Positions 26,426 through 35,484 are shown, counted from the first letter of the stretch. The stretch: DNA of 64,000 nucleotides from Nocardiopsis terrae (GCF_014651695.1 NZ_BMXJ01000010.1:62001-126000), one strand, 5' to 3'. Translations and numbers: made by a program. Notes: generated by a model from the sequence alone, not told the origin.

Positions 26426-26920
26426 GTGAACCACCTGAGCGACGAGGAGTTCTTCGCGAGCCTGCCCGCGACCCGGGGCGCGGCGGGCGCGCTCATCCGT
26501 TCGGAGCGGGGCGAGGTGCTGCTGGTACGGCGCGTGTACGCGCCCGAACAGCCCTGGGGCGTCCCGGGCGGGATCATGGAGGCCGAGGAGTCCCCGCTGG
26601 CCGCCTGCCGCAGGGAGATCGGCGAGGAGCTGGGGGTGGACGCCCGGGTCCGGGCGCTGCTGGTGGTGGACTGGGTGCCGCCCAGGCCTCCGCGCACCGC
26701 CGCACTGCAGTGGCTGTTCCGCGTCGAGGTCTCCGGGACGGACTTCCGGCTGCCGCCCGAGGAGCTGTCCGGATGGGAGTGGGTGCCGCCCGCGAAGCTC
26801 CCCGAGTACCTGCCCGAGCGCGTCGCACAGCGGATGCTGGCAGCGGTCGCGGTGGACGAGCGGGGTTCGGGCCCGGTCTACCTGGAGTACGGACACGCCG
26901 TACTGCCTGGCCCGGCCTGA
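26426..26920 (+). CDS. Nudix hydrolase
   Basis: A 164-residue Nudix-fold pyrophosphohydrolase. The Nudix box G-x5-E-x7-REUxEExGU is complete at residues 49-71 (GIMEAEESPLAACRREIGEE then LGV), with Glu64, Glu67 and Glu68 as metal ligands. The substrate (nucleoside diphosphate derivative or other) cannot be told. The start is GTG 26426, 24 bases after the broken kinase frame stops, so it was probably in the same transcript. A short gap of about 70 bases separates it from the methyltransferase gene, which reads the same way. Confidence 0.85.
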   Translation: MNHLSDEEFFASLPATRGAAGALIRSERGEVLLVRRVYAPEQPWGVPGGIMEAEESPLAACRREIGEELGVDARVRALLVVDWVPPRPPRTAALQWLFRVEVSGTDFRLPPEELSGWEWVPPAKLPEYLPERVAQRMLAAVAVDERGSGPVYLEYGHAVLPGPA

Positions 26921-26993
26921 GGAACCGTGCGTGGTGCCGCCCGCACCAGTTACGATGCCTGCTCGCAGTCCACCCCAGGGAGAGCCGAACACC

Positions 26994-27680
26994 GTGCCGA
27001 GCGACAACACCCCCGACCCCCGCGAACTCGCCCCCGACCCGGTGGCGTGGGCCGAACGCAACTCCCGTCAGGCGGGCGCCTTCGACGCGATCGGGGAGCA
27101 CTACGACGAGGCCTTCCCCAACAAGGAGGGCCAGCAGGACTGCGTCCGGCGCATGCTGAGCCTGCTCCCTCCCGGAGCGCACGTGCTCGACCTCGGGTCG
27201 GGCACCGGCCTGCCCACCGCCCGCCAACTGGTGCTGGCCGGTGCGCGGGTGACCGGGTTCGAGATCTCCGAGCGGATGCTCGAACTCGCCCGCCGCAACG
27301 TCCCGGAGGCCGAGTTCCGCCGGGCCGACATCCTCGACCTGGATCCGGTGGAGAGGTCATATGACGCCATCGTGGCGTTCTTCTCGCTGCTGTGCCTGCC
27401 CAAGGAGCGGATCCCCGAGGCCCTGGGCCGCGTGCGCGCCTCCCTGCTGCCAGGGGGCCTGCTGTGCCTGTCGATGGTGGAGGCGGACCTGGACGACACC
27501 CCGATCCCGTTCCTGGGCTCCGAGATCCGGGTGTCGGGCTATCCCCGTGAGGAGCTGCGCCGGGTGGTGGAGAAGGCGGGCCTGATCGTCGAGGACGAAC
27601 GTGCGGTCGCCTACGAGCCCGGGCCCGGGGGCGCGCCCCCGGAGGTCCAGATCTTCCTCACCTGCCGCCGGGGCGCCTAG
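26994..27680 (+). CDS. Class I SAM-dependent methyltransferase
   Basis: A 228-residue methyltransferase. Motif I is VLDLGSGTGLPTARQL (about 62-77), followed by GFEISERMLELARRN (motif II) and DAIVAFFSLLCLP (motif IV region), as in the methyltransf_25/11 group. The substrate is unknown. GTG 26994 is chosen because AGGGAGAG lies about 10 bases upstream and the upstream extension is Pro-rich and unconserved. The gene ends at a bidirectional terminator facing dapB. It completes the plus-strand group inserted between dapA and dapB. Confidence 0.82.
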   Translation: MPSDNTPDPRELAPDPVAWAERNSRQAGAFDAIGEHYDEAFPNKEGQQDCVRRMLSLLPPGAHVLDLGSGTGLPTARQLVLAGARVTGFEISERMLELARRNVPEAEFRRADILDLDPVERSYDAIVAFFSLLCLPKERIPEALGRVRASLLPGGLLCLSMVEADLDDTPIPFLGSEIRVSGYPREELRRVVEKAGLIVEDERAVAYEPGPGGAPPEVQIFLTCRRGA

Positions 27681-27722
27681 ACTCCGCCGCGACGGTACGC
27701 GCGGGCGGCTACCGCGCACGAC

Positions 27723-27754
27723 GGAGGGGACCGCCCTCCCGGACGGTCCCCTCC
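27723..27754. terminator. Bidirectional terminator between methyltransferase gene and dapB
   Basis: A perfect 11-bp stem (27723-27733 and 27744-27754) with a 10-base loop between convergent genes, 42 bases after one stop and 14 bases after the other. Confidence 0.7.
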
Positions 27755-27767
27755 TGGGCTTGCGGTC

Positions 27768-28511
27768 CTACTCCAGGCCGAGCAGGGGCTCCAGGCCCAG
27801 GGTGAGCGGCTCGGGGAGCTCGGCGGTCCTGCGGATGCCCAGCAGGACCCCGGGCATGAAGGACGTGCGGTTCATGGAGTCGTGGCGGATCCTGAGCGTC
27901 TCGCCGTCGGTACCGAACACGACCTCCTGGTGGGCGATCAGGCCCTGGATCCGGAGCGCGTGCACCCGGACGCCGTCGACGTCCGCACCGCGGGCGCCCG
28001 GGATCTCCGAGGTGGTGGCGTCGGGCATCGCCCCGGTTCCGGCCTCGCGGCGGGCCCCGGCGACCAGCTCGGCGGTCCGGTAGGCCGTTCCGCTCGGGGC
28101 GTCGGCCTTGTTGGGGTGGTGCAGCTCGATGATCTCCGTGGAGTCGAAGTACGGTGCGGCCTTCGCCGCGAAGTGCATCATCAGCACCGCCGCGATACCG
28201 AAGTTGGGCGCGATCAGCACCTTGGACCCGGGTGTGGCCGTCTGGAGCGCGCGGACCTCGGCCAGGCGGGCCTCGTCGAAACCGCTCGTCCCCACGACGG
28301 CGTGGATCCCGTGGCCGATGAGCCACTCCAGGTTGCCCATCACCACGTCGGGGTGCGTGAAGTCGACGACGTAGTCCGCCCCCAGCACCGCGTCCCGGTC
28401 GTCGGCGCTGTCCACGCCCGCGACGAGTTCCATGTCGTCGGCGGCCTGAACCGCCCTGACGACCTCTGACCCCATGCGCCCATCGGCGCCGAAAACTCCT
28501 ACCTTGAACAC
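27768..28511 (-). CDS. dapB: 4-hydroxy-tetrahydrodipicolinate reductase
   Basis: A 247-residue NAD(P)H-dependent reductase, the second step of the diaminopimelate/lysine branch. The nucleotide-binding loop is GVFGADGRMG (5-14), and the catalytic signature ELHHPNKADAPSGTA (129-143) has His131/His132 and Lys135. GTSGF (74-78) and APNFGIAA (101-108) are also family motifs. Length is normal. The start ATG 28511 begins the Rossmann strand MFKVGVFG. Upstream is a 284-base gap shared with a divergent protease gene. It is separated from dapA by about 5 kb of mostly opposite-strand genes. Confidence 0.93.
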   Translation of the reverse strand: MFKVGVFGADGRMGSEVVRAVQAADDMELVAGVDSADDRDAVLGADYVVDFTHPDVVMGNLEWLIGHGIHAVVGTSGFDEARLAEVRALQTATPGSKVLIAPNFGIAAVLMMHFAAKAAPYFDSTEIIELHHPNKADAPSGTAYRTAELVAGARREAGTGAMPDATTSEIPGARGADVDGVRVHALRIQGLIAHQEVVFGTDGETLRIRHDSMNRTSFMPGVLLGIRRTAELPEPLTLGLEPLLGLE

Positions 28512-28795
28512 GCGTCGAGCGTACCGGAGTCCGGGCGGGTGTTCGGCGTGGTGGGGCTGGGCGGCGGCGTGCGGGGCCTCCGGCTCCGGTCACCGGTGCC
28601 GGTGCCGGGCACCAGTGACATCACGTCACCACTCCCCCCGGAGAGACGTCACGGCGCGGTGGTGACGCGGCGCCACTGCCGGAGGGGCGCGGCGGCGACT
28701 GTACTTGGAGACGTCCCCGCGGACACGGCTCCGCGGAACGGCGGGCCCGGTCGCGTGGCCGCCGAGGAGACCGAGAGAACAGGGAGGCCACCACC

Positions 28796-29530
28796 ATGTG
28801 CACAGCCCGCCCCGACGACCCGCGGCGCCCGGACCCGGTCAGCGGCGCCTCCCCGACACGTCCGGGCTGGCCGGAGATCGCGGTCGGGCTGCTCGCCGTG
28901 ACGGGAGCCGTGGTCCTGCTCGGGGTCTTCGGCCTGCTCGGCCTACCGGACGCGGGCCCCGTGGTGTACGGGCTCGTCGTGGCCGCCTGGTCGGGTGTGG
29001 CAGGACTCGTCGGCTTCGCCGCGGCCGCGGCGGTGCGCATCCGCTCGCTCGGCGCCTTCGGCATCCGTCGCACCACCTGGCGCTGGATGCTCATCGGTAC
29101 GGCGGGGGGCGTGGTCGCTCTGGTCGCCAAGGGCGCGCTGACCCTCGCCATCACCGCCCTGACCGGATTCGACAGCAACCCCCAGGGCATGTACTACGAG
29201 GCGGCGGGCGGAGGTCCGGTGGCCCTGGTCCTGACCGTCCTGTTCCTGTCCGTGCTGACCCCCGTCGGTGAGGAGTTCCTCTTCCGCGGCGTCGTCACCA
29301 ACGCCCTGCTGCGCTACGGGCCCCTCGTCGGGGTGCTCGGCGGCTCGGCGGTCTTCGCCCTCTTCCACGGCATCAACATCATCCTGCCCGCGGCGTTCGT
29401 GGTGGGCGTCGTCGCCGCCGAGGTGATGCGGCGCAGCGGATCGGTCTGGCCCGCGGTGGCCGTACACGTGGTCAACAACCTCGCCCTTCCGCTGCTGGTG
29501 CTCTTCACCGGAGCCGCCGGCACCGGCTGA
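28796..29530 (+). CDS. CPBP family intramembrane glutamic protease
   Basis: A 244-residue membrane protease of the CAAX-prenyl-protease/bacteriocin-processing family. All motifs are present: EEFLFR (Glu159, Glu160, Arg164), FALFH (Phe187-His191) and HVVNN (His224, Asn228). Six to eight hydrophobic helices cover residues 25-240. Bacteria lack prenylated CAAX targets in general, and most such proteins have unknown substrates, with roles in bacteriocin self-immunity or anti-sigma/regulator processing in some cases. It stands alone, divergent from dapB and convergent with egtD, with no peptide-antibiotic genes near it. Confidence 0.85.
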   Translation: MCTARPDDPRRPDPVSGASPTRPGWPEIAVGLLAVTGAVVLLGVFGLLGLPDAGPVVYGLVVAAWSGVAGLVGFAAAAAVRIRSLGAFGIRRTTWRWMLIGTAGGVVALVAKGALTLAITALTGFDSNPQGMYYEAAGGGPVALVLTVLFLSVLTPVGEEFLFRGVVTNALLRYGPLVGVLGGSAVFALFHGINIILPAAFVVGVVAAEVMRRSGSVWPAVAVHVVNNLALPLLVLFTGAAGTG

Positions 29531-29572
29531 TCCGGGGACGGCCGCCAGAGGTGCGGGCACGGCGGGCCGGAC

Positions 29573-30544
29573 TCAGCGGGCCGTCGCGAGCGTGAGCGCG
29601 AAGTCCCCCGCCGTGTCGGTCCACCAGTGGGTGAGGTCGAACCCTGCCCCGTCGAGTTCGGCGCTCAGCCCCTGCCTGCGGAACTTGGCGGAGACCTCGG
29701 TGCGCATCTCCTCCCCCTCCGCGAAGTCCACCTCCAGGTCCAGGTCGGCCACCCGGACCTGCTGGGCCGAACGGGCGCGCAACCGCATCTCGATCCACTC
29801 GCGGTCGGCGTTCCACACGGCCAGGTGGTCGAAGGCCTCCGGGTCGAAGTCGCCGCCCAGCCGGGTGTTGATCACCGAGAGCACGTTGCGGTTGAAGGCG
29901 GCGGTCACCCCCCGGGCGTCGTCGTAGGCGGCGACGAGCCGGTCCGGGTCCTTGACCAGGTCGGCGCCGAGGAGGAGGCGGTCACCCGGGTGCAGGACGT
30001 CGTGGATGTCCCGGAGGAAGGCCGCGCGCGGACCCGGTTCCTGGTTGCCGATGGTGGAACCGAGGACGGCGAGGAGCTGGCGGCCGCCCTCACTGACCGG
30101 CAGCAGTCCCAGGTGGTGCTCGAAGTCCCCGACGACCGCGTGGACGTCCAGGCCCGGGTAGTCGTCGGCGACGGGGCGGGCGGAGGAGGCGAGGAAGTCG
30201 CCGCTGACGTCGACCGGGACGAAGCGGGTGAGGCCGCCGTGGCGGCGCATGGCGTCCAGGAGCAGGCGCGTCTTGACCCCGGCCCCGGAGCCGAGTTCGA
30301 TGAGGGCCGCCGCGTCGGCCGCGTCGGCGATCTCGTCGGCGCGCAGTTCCAGGATGGAGCGTTCGGCCCGGGTCGGGTAGTACTCCGGAAGCCGCGTGAT
30401 GTCCTCGAACAGTGCGCTGCCGCGTTCGTCGTAGAACCACTTGGGCGGTAGTTGCTTGGGCCTCGCGGTGAGCCCTTCGGCCACGTCGGTGCGCAGGGCC
30501 TTGTCGAGTTCGTCGGCGGTCAGGTTGCGGTCGATCCGGAACAT
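29573..30544 (-). CDS. egtD: L-histidine N-alpha-methyltransferase EgtD (ergothioneine biosynthesis)
   Basis: A 323-residue SAM enzyme that trimethylates histidine to hercynine, the first chemical step on the histidine side of ergothioneine. Typical EgtD segments are LPPKWFYDERGSALFEDITRLPEYY (shown in part: PPKWFYDERGS, residues about 32-42), TRAE, ELGSGAGVKTRLLLDA and FLGSTIGN-like VLGSTIGN, ending with HWWTDTAGDFALTLA. GGAGG is 4 bases before ATG 30544. It follows egtC by 70 bases as the last gene of the minus-strand operon. Length matches the family (about 320). Confidence 0.93.
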   Translation of the reverse strand: MFRIDRNLTADELDKALRTDVAEGLTARPKQLPPKWFYDERGSALFEDITRLPEYYPTRAERSILELRADEIADAADAAALIELGSGAGVKTRLLLDAMRRHGGLTRFVPVDVSGDFLASSARPVADDYPGLDVHAVVGDFEHHLGLLPVSEGGRQLLAVLGSTIGNQEPGPRAAFLRDIHDVLHPGDRLLLGADLVKDPDRLVAAYDDARGVTAAFNRNVLSVINTRLGGDFDPEAFDHLAVWNADREWIEMRLRARSAQQVRVADLDLEVDFAEGEEMRTEVSAKFRRQGLSAELDGAGFDLTHWWTDTAGDFALTLATAR

Positions 30545-30614
30545 GGTGCCTCCTGTGTCCCTTACGGATGTACCCGGGGCGGGGCGATACCGGTGAGGTG
30601 CTGCGGGGGCGTCC

Positions 30615-31406
30615 TCAGCCGATGGGGTGGATGTCGGTGCGTTCGCGGGTGGCCACGACCACCGAGTCCTCGGGGATCCGCCGCCAGTCACGGCCGTCGT
30701 CGAAGGGCTCGGAGGCCAGCCACGCCCCCTCGCCCTCCCCCCGGCTCTCCTCCCTCCGCAGGGTGTACAGGGTGTCCCCCGCGGCCGTCCCGACGATCAC
30801 CTCTCCGTCGCTGGCCAGCAGGTTGTACCTGCCCTCGGAGTGCTCCCGGGCGTGTCGGACCACCGCGGCCAGGGACGCGGCCAGGTCCCCGGAGGACCGC
30901 CACAGCCGTACGGTGTGCGCGAACAGGGGCGCGGAGTCCACCGGTGCCCGCGCGTCCAGGGCACCGGGCGGGAACGGCGCACCCAGGGCCGCGGCCAGCG
31001 CCTCGTCGTCCTCAGCCGCCCCGTTGTGGCTGAACAGGAGGCGGTCGGCACGGAAGGGCTGGGCTCCGGACTCCTCCGAGCCGAAACCGACGGTGGCGTC
31101 GCGGACCGCCGCGACCACGCACCCGGAGGTGATGGCGCGGGCGGCGTCGGCGAAGGAGGCGTCGCCCCAGATGGGCATGGCCCGGCGGTACCGGAGCGGC
31201 TCGGGGGGCCGGTCCCCCTCGATCCGCTCCCGCTGGGGCCGCCCCGGTCCCTGCGGATACCAGCCCGCACCGAAGCCGTCGGCGTTCACGGTCCCGTACC
31301 TCTGCCGGCGGGGCGCCCAGGACTGGACGTGCAGCGAGTGGGGCGCCGCGTACAGCAGGTCGTGGAGCGTGCGCGGCGGCCCCAGGTAGGCGAGGTGGCG
31401 GCACAT
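30615..31406 (-). CDS. egtC: Gamma-glutamyl-hercynylcysteine sulfoxide amidohydrolase EgtC
   Basis: A 263-residue class II glutamine amidotransferase-like hydrolase that removes the glutamyl group from gamma-glutamyl-hercynylcysteine sulfoxide. The nucleophile is Cys2, exposed after removal of Met1 (MCRHLAYLG). Further Ntn motifs are NADGFGAGWY (about 41-50), FSHNG (about 127-131) and a late RYNLLASDG. The ATG at 31406 overlaps the egtB stop by one base-step (ATGA), fixing the start. An in-frame extension further upstream overlaps egtB and is not real. Confidence 0.92.
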   Translation of the reverse strand: MCRHLAYLGPPRTLHDLLYAAPHSLHVQSWAPRRQRYGTVNADGFGAGWYPQGPGRPQRERIEGDRPPEPLRYRRAMPIWGDASFADAARAITSGCVVAAVRDATVGFGSEESGAQPFRADRLLFSHNGAAEDDEALAAALGAPFPPGALDARAPVDSAPLFAHTVRLWRSSGDLAASLAAVVRHAREHSEGRYNLLASDGEVIVGTAAGDTLYTLRREESRGEGEGAWLASEPFDDGRDWRRIPEDSVVVATRERTDIHPIG

Positions 31407-32779
31407 CAGCCGCGGTCCGCGTCGCGTGCGCAGCGGAACCCGCTGAAGATCTGGCGGCGGACCGGGTGGTCCCAGTTGCGGAAGGTGGACCGGACCGCCG
31501 TGGGGTGGGTGGCCCAGGACCCGCCGCGCAGGACCTTGTAGCCGTCCTCGAAGAAGACCTCCGAGTACTCGCGGTACGGGAAGGCGGTGAACCCGGGGTA
31601 GCCGTCGAAGGTGGTGGAGGTCCACTCCCACACGTCGCCGACCAGCTGCCGCACCCCCAGGGGCGAGGCCCCGTCCGGGCGGCTGCCGACCGGGTCCGGT
31701 CCGAGCCTGCGCTGGCCGAGGTTGGCGTGGCGGCGTTCGGGTTCTCCGTCGCCCCAGGGAAAGCGCAGCGAGCGCCCGGTGGCGGGGTCGAACCGGGCCG
31801 CCTTCTCCCACTCGGCCTCGGTGGGCAGCCGTTTTCCGGCCCAGCGGGCGTAGGCCTGTGCCTCGTGGAAGCACACGTGCTGCACGGGTTCGTGCAGGGG
31901 CACCCGTTCACGGCGGCCGAACCGGCGGCGGGCCCACACGCCGTCCTCCTCGGACCAGAAGGCGGGGGCGAGGGCTCCGCGCCGTTCGCGCCACCGCCAC
32001 CCGTCGGCCGTCCACCAGCGCGGGTCCAGGTACCCGCCGTCGGCGACGAACTCCAGGTAGGCGGCGTTGGTGACCGGGTCGGTGTCGATCCAGTACGCGT
32101 CCAGGCCGACGGTGTGGCCGGGGCGTTCGTTGTCGTAGGACCAGGGGTCGTCGTCGGTGCCCATGGTGAAGGGGCCCGCCGGGACCAGGACCTCGGCGGC
32201 GGCGGGCGGGGCCGGTCGCGCGAAGGCGGGCTCCTCCTCCAACAGCACGGGGGCGCCCCGGCGCAGCTGGTGGGTGGCGAGCATGGTCTCGTCGTGCATG
32301 TGCTCGTGCTGGATCACCATGTGGAACACGAACCCCGAGTCCAGCAGGGAGCGTTCCCCCGGTGTCGCCCCGCCCGAAGCCGCACCGGGCTCCCGACGGG
32401 GCGCGGGGACGGCGGAGAGGTCGGCGGCGTCGAGGGCGTCCAGGACCTCGCGGCGCACCCGCTCGTTGTACTCGCGCGCCTCCTCGGGCCGCAGCAGCGG
32501 CAGGGAGACGCGGTCGGCCCTGGGGTTCTCGAAGGCGTCGTAGAGACCGTCGATGTCGGGGCGCAGCGCCTCGCGTCCCCCGGCGGCCCGCAGCAGCCAC
32601 TGCTCCTCGTAGTTGCCGACGTGCGCCAGGTCCCAGACCAGCGGAGACATCAGCGGGGAGTGCTGGGCGAGCAGGTCCTCCTCGTCCAGGGCGTCCAGGG
32701 TCAGACCGTTGCTGCGCCGCCTGCTCCGGTCCAGTTCGGCGGCGATGCGCTCCTTGGCGCGCTCCTGCTCGTGGCTCAT
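31406..32779 (-). CDS. egtB: Hercynine oxygenase EgtB
   Basis: A 457-residue non-haem iron sulfoxide synthase that joins hercynine and gamma-glutamylcysteine using O2. The N-terminal DinB-like domain supplies the iron ligands His53 (DLAHVGNYEEQW), His158 and His162 (HMVIQHEHMHDETM), matching the three-histidine facial triad of the family. The C-terminal half is the FGE-sulfatase domain (about 195-450) with LPTEAEWEKAAR, WGDGE, VGDVWEWT and VLRGGSW. GGAGG precedes ATG 32779, which overlaps the egtA stop. It is the key enzyme of the operon and depends on the egtA product. Confidence 0.94.
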   Translation of the reverse strand: MSHEQERAKERIAAELDRSRRRSNGLTLDALDEEDLLAQHSPLMSPLVWDLAHVGNYEEQWLLRAAGGREALRPDIDGLYDAFENPRADRVSLPLLRPEEAREYNERVRREVLDALDAADLSAVPAPRREPGAASGGATPGERSLLDSGFVFHMVIQHEHMHDETMLATHQLRRGAPVLLEEEPAFARPAPPAAAEVLVPAGPFTMGTDDDPWSYDNERPGHTVGLDAYWIDTDPVTNAAYLEFVADGGYLDPRWWTADGWRWRERRGALAPAFWSEEDGVWARRRFGRRERVPLHEPVQHVCFHEAQAYARWAGKRLPTEAEWEKAARFDPATGRSLRFPWGDGEPERRHANLGQRRLGPDPVGSRPDGASPLGVRQLVGDVWEWTSTTFDGYPGFTAFPYREYSEVFFEDGYKVLRGGSWATHPTAVRSTFRNWDHPVRRQIFSGFRCARDADRG

Positions 32780-34134
32780 GAGGAACCTCCACTGTGCGCG
32801 GGACGGGCCCCGGACCCCTCGTCCACGGTCGGCCCCGGACCGGTTCCCGGCCGTGCCGGGCGGGGCTCGGGGACCCGCGCCCCGCCCCCGGCGGTCCCCT
32901 GGGAGCCACTGCCGCGGCCGGTGTCCGGACCGCTGTCGGCGGGGCAGAGGCCGCGCCGGACGTAGCGGTCCGCGTACTCGTCGACGAGGGCCGCCAGCCC
33001 GGCCGCCCCCATCCGCGGCAGTGCTTCCACCGCGGCGTCGAAGCAGGTCCGGGCGCAGGCGTCGACCTCGGGGGCGGCGGGGCCCAGGCGGGCCGAGTCC
33101 AGCCACAGCACGGGTTCGGGGGCGGTGCCCCGGCACATCCGCTCGGTGGCCTCCTCCGCGACGGCACGGGCGCGGGGGTCGTCGGTCAGGGCGGCGGCGA
33201 GCGCCACCGGGACCGGCCACCAGCGCAGCGGGAGGGCGTCGATCATGCGCAGTTCCCACCAGCCGCGCGGGCGCACGGGAGGGAAGAGCGTGGACAGGTG
33301 GAACTCCAGGTCGGCGAGGGTCAGCGGACGCGGTCCCCGGCCGTCGGCCCAGTCGGCCAGGCTGATCCCCGGGTCGGCGGTCCACTCGCCCCCGCCGCCG
33401 GGGATCTCGGGGACGGCCATCACCCGGGCCTCGAGGGCGTACTCGGCCCAGGCGGTCGCGGGGTCGGTGCGGGTGTGCGGCTCCAGGACGGGTCTGGTCC
33501 GTGTGGCGTCGGTGGCCGCCCAGATCGCCCAACGGGTGGACTTCCAGCCGGTGGGGCGGCCGCGCCAGACGGCGGAGTTGGCGAAGGCCGCCACCAGGAC
33601 GGGGCCGAGACGGTGGACGAGTTCCCACCGGGAGCGCAGGTCGGCGTCGTCGGCACCGGTGTCCAGGCACACCTGGAGTGAGGCGGTGCTGCACATCATG
33701 GTGTGGCCGCTGGGGTGGCGGTGGTTGGCGAAGAAGCGCTCCATGGCGGTGTACCGGGGCAGCCGGAGCTGGCGGACGGGGGGCCGCACGGGGTCCAGGG
33801 CGGTCTCGGACAGGCTCAGTCCGGCGTCGGCGAGGGTCTTGCTGATGTGGTCCAGGTCCCTGGCCAGAGCCTCGTGGGCTCGTGCGGGGCCCGGCAGTGC
33901 GGCGGAGCTGAGCTCGATCTGGCCGCCGGGTTCGAAGGTGATCCGGCTTCCCGCGGGAGGGGGGCCACAGGCCTCCAGCAGTCCCGTGAGACGGTCGATG
34001 GTGACGGGCGCGGTGGGTTGTTCGGGGTCGGTGACGAGCCATTCGGTCTCGGCCCCGACCTTTCCGGGGGGTCCGGTCTTGAAACAGACCCCGTTGATGT
34101 ACTCGTGAACGTCTTCGGTGGTCATGGGCACCAT
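32776..34134 (-). CDS. egtA: Glutamate-cysteine ligase EgtA
   Basis: A 452-residue ATP-dependent ligase of the plant/proteobacterial-type GCS2 group that makes gamma-glutamylcysteine for EgtB. Typical features are VGAETEWLV (early Glu-rich strand), ITFEPGGQIELSS (about 72-84), MMCSTASLQVCLD and PTGWKSTRWAIW. ATG 34134 has GGGAG 7 bases upstream; a second ATG nine bases later is possible. The C-terminal 50 residues are Gly/Pro-rich and unconserved. First gene of egtABCD; its 200-base upstream region holds a hairpin (34233-34260) that may end the neighbouring NAT gene. Confidence 0.92.
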   Translation of the reverse strand: MVPMTTEDVHEYINGVCFKTGPPGKVGAETEWLVTDPEQPTAPVTIDRLTGLLEACGPPPAGSRITFEPGGQIELSSAALPGPARAHEALARDLDHISKTLADAGLSLSETALDPVRPPVRQLRLPRYTAMERFFANHRHPSGHTMMCSTASLQVCLDTGADDADLRSRWELVHRLGPVLVAAFANSAVWRGRPTGWKSTRWAIWAATDATRTRPVLEPHTRTDPATAWAEYALEARVMAVPEIPGGGGEWTADPGISLADWADGRGPRPLTLADLEFHLSTLFPPVRPRGWWELRMIDALPLRWWPVPVALAAALTDDPRARAVAEEATERMCRGTAPEPVLWLDSARLGPAAPEVDACARTCFDAAVEALPRMGAAGLAALVDEYADRYVRRGLCPADSGPDTGRGSGSQGTAGGGARVPEPRPARPGTGPGPTVDEGSGARPAHSGGSS

Positions 34135-34232
34135 GGGCTGCTCCCTCGGAGTTACGCCTCCAAGGTCCTGCCCCGAGGCCCGCAGCGGTGAACGTGTGTG
34201 ATCAACCCAAATCCTCGTGTCCGGGTCCGCCG

Positions 34233-34260
34233 GCCCGGGCGGGCGTACCACCGCCCGGGC
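34233..34260 (-). terminator. Hairpin between NAT gene and egtA
   Basis: A perfect 10-bp inverted repeat (34233-34242 and 34251-34260) with an 8-base loop lies 74 bases after the NAT stop and about 100 bases before egtA. It may end NAT transcription or lie in the egtA leader. Confidence 0.45.
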
Positions 34261-34333
34261 GGCACACCCGCTGGCGTCGGTGTTCTCGTCGGCACGCTCC
34301 GCACACCCCGGCGAAACGTGACTACGATCACAC

Positions 34334-35287
34334 TCAACCCATGGACAGGAAGCCCCTGACCCGTTCCTGGACGATCGACTGTTCCTGCTGGTCAAGGTCG
34401 ATGTCGAACACCTCCCGCAACACCGGCCCCACCTCTCCCAGAGCCAACTCCCGCACCTCACCGGTGCCGTCGACCCGGTCGACGGTCAGGGTCGTGTTGG
34501 TCAGCGCGTACCTGGTTCCGCCCGTGGTCCGCGCAGCCATGAGGCGGTTGCCGAAGGGCGAGCGCGGGTGGGTGGTGAGGTAGTGGCTAAAGATGCCGTA
34601 GTCCTGTGGCAGGTTGCCAGCGGTGCTGAAGGAGTACAGGTTCTGCCAGCGCCTGCCGTTGAACCCGCGCAGCAGCCACTCCTCGTCGCCGACCTCCGAG
34701 ATGCGGTCCAGCCGCAGGTTCCAGCCGCCCTGGGAGACCTGGTGGCCGTCCGCGAACGGGAACGGCTCCACCAGGCCCCCGCCGCCGAACCCGACGTCGG
34801 CCAGCCAGGGCCCGCCCTCCGCCGCCACCCTCAGCAGGGCGTGGGTGGAGGGACGGGGGCGCCCGTCCCCGCCCATCAGTACCCGGGCGCTGAAGGCGGT
34901 CAGGGGGAAGCCGAGCCGGTCCAGGACAGCGGCGAGCAGGAGGTTCTGCTCGTAGCAGTACCCGCCCCTGCGGTGGTGGACCATCTTGTCGGTCAGGGAG
35001 GGGACGTCGAGCCGCACGGAGCGCCCCAGCACCAGGTTGAGGTTCTCGAACGGAATCGCCGCCAAGTGCGCGCGGTGCACGACCGCAAGGGTGTCCGGGG
35101 TGGGCGGCAGCTCGCCGGACAGGCCGACACGGGACAGGTAGGCGTCCAGGTCGAGGTCGCCGCCGCCCCAGAAGTCGCGGTCGGTGAAGACCCGTTCCGG
35201 AGGCGGGGCCTGGGCGGCGGGCGGGGCCGGAACGGGCTCGGTGAACGGCGCGAAGGGCGGTGCGGTGGTGTGTTCGTCGGTCGACAT
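34334..35287 (-). CDS. nat: Arylamine N-acetyltransferase
   Basis: A 317-residue NAT-family enzyme that transfers acetyl groups to arylamines or hydrazines through a cysteine thioester. The catalytic triad is Cys111 (RRGGYCYEQN), His149 (STHALLRV) and Asp164 (WLADVGFGG). IPFENLNLVLGR is a further family motif. The N-terminal 30 residues are Pro/Ala-rich and the start is uncertain: ATG 35287 is used, ATG 35317 (adding ten residues) is possible, and neither has a strong ribosome-binding site. A long open frame upstream is a shadow of the ABC genes. Some family members are amide synthases in antibiotic pathways, but no such cluster is present. Confidence 0.88.
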   Translation of the reverse strand: MSTDEHTTAPPFAPFTEPVPAPPAAQAPPPERVFTDRDFWGGGDLDLDAYLSRVGLSGELPPTPDTLAVVHRAHLAAIPFENLNLVLGRSVRLDVPSLTDKMVHHRRGGYCYEQNLLLAAVLDRLGFPLTAFSARVLMGGDGRPRPSTHALLRVAAEGGPWLADVGFGGGGLVEPFPFADGHQVSQGGWNLRLDRISEVGDEEWLLRGFNGRRWQNLYSFSTAGNLPQDYGIFSHYLTTHPRSPFGNRLMAARTTGGTRYALTNTTLTVDRVDGTGEVRELALGEVGPVLREVFDIDLDQQEQSIVQERVRGFLSMG

Positions 35288-35484
35288 GTCCCTGGCAACG
35301 AAGGTTATGCCTGGCATGTTCCGGTATGGGCGGTTTCCTCCCGTCCGCAATCGGCCGGAGGAGGCGGGTGTACGGCGGGACTTCCTGGAGACTTGCCCGG
35401 TCGGTGGAACGCAACCGGCCGCACCGCCGCGGGAGCCCGGCGGGGCCGGGGAGGACAGAACGCCCGTGGCGGCGCGGTCAGGGG

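Noticed and set aside
31406..34042. An 878-codon frame suggesting an N-terminally extended EgtB
   Set aside because: The first 421 codons are a shadow of egtA; ATG 32779 with GGAGG and the ATGA overlap fix the real start.
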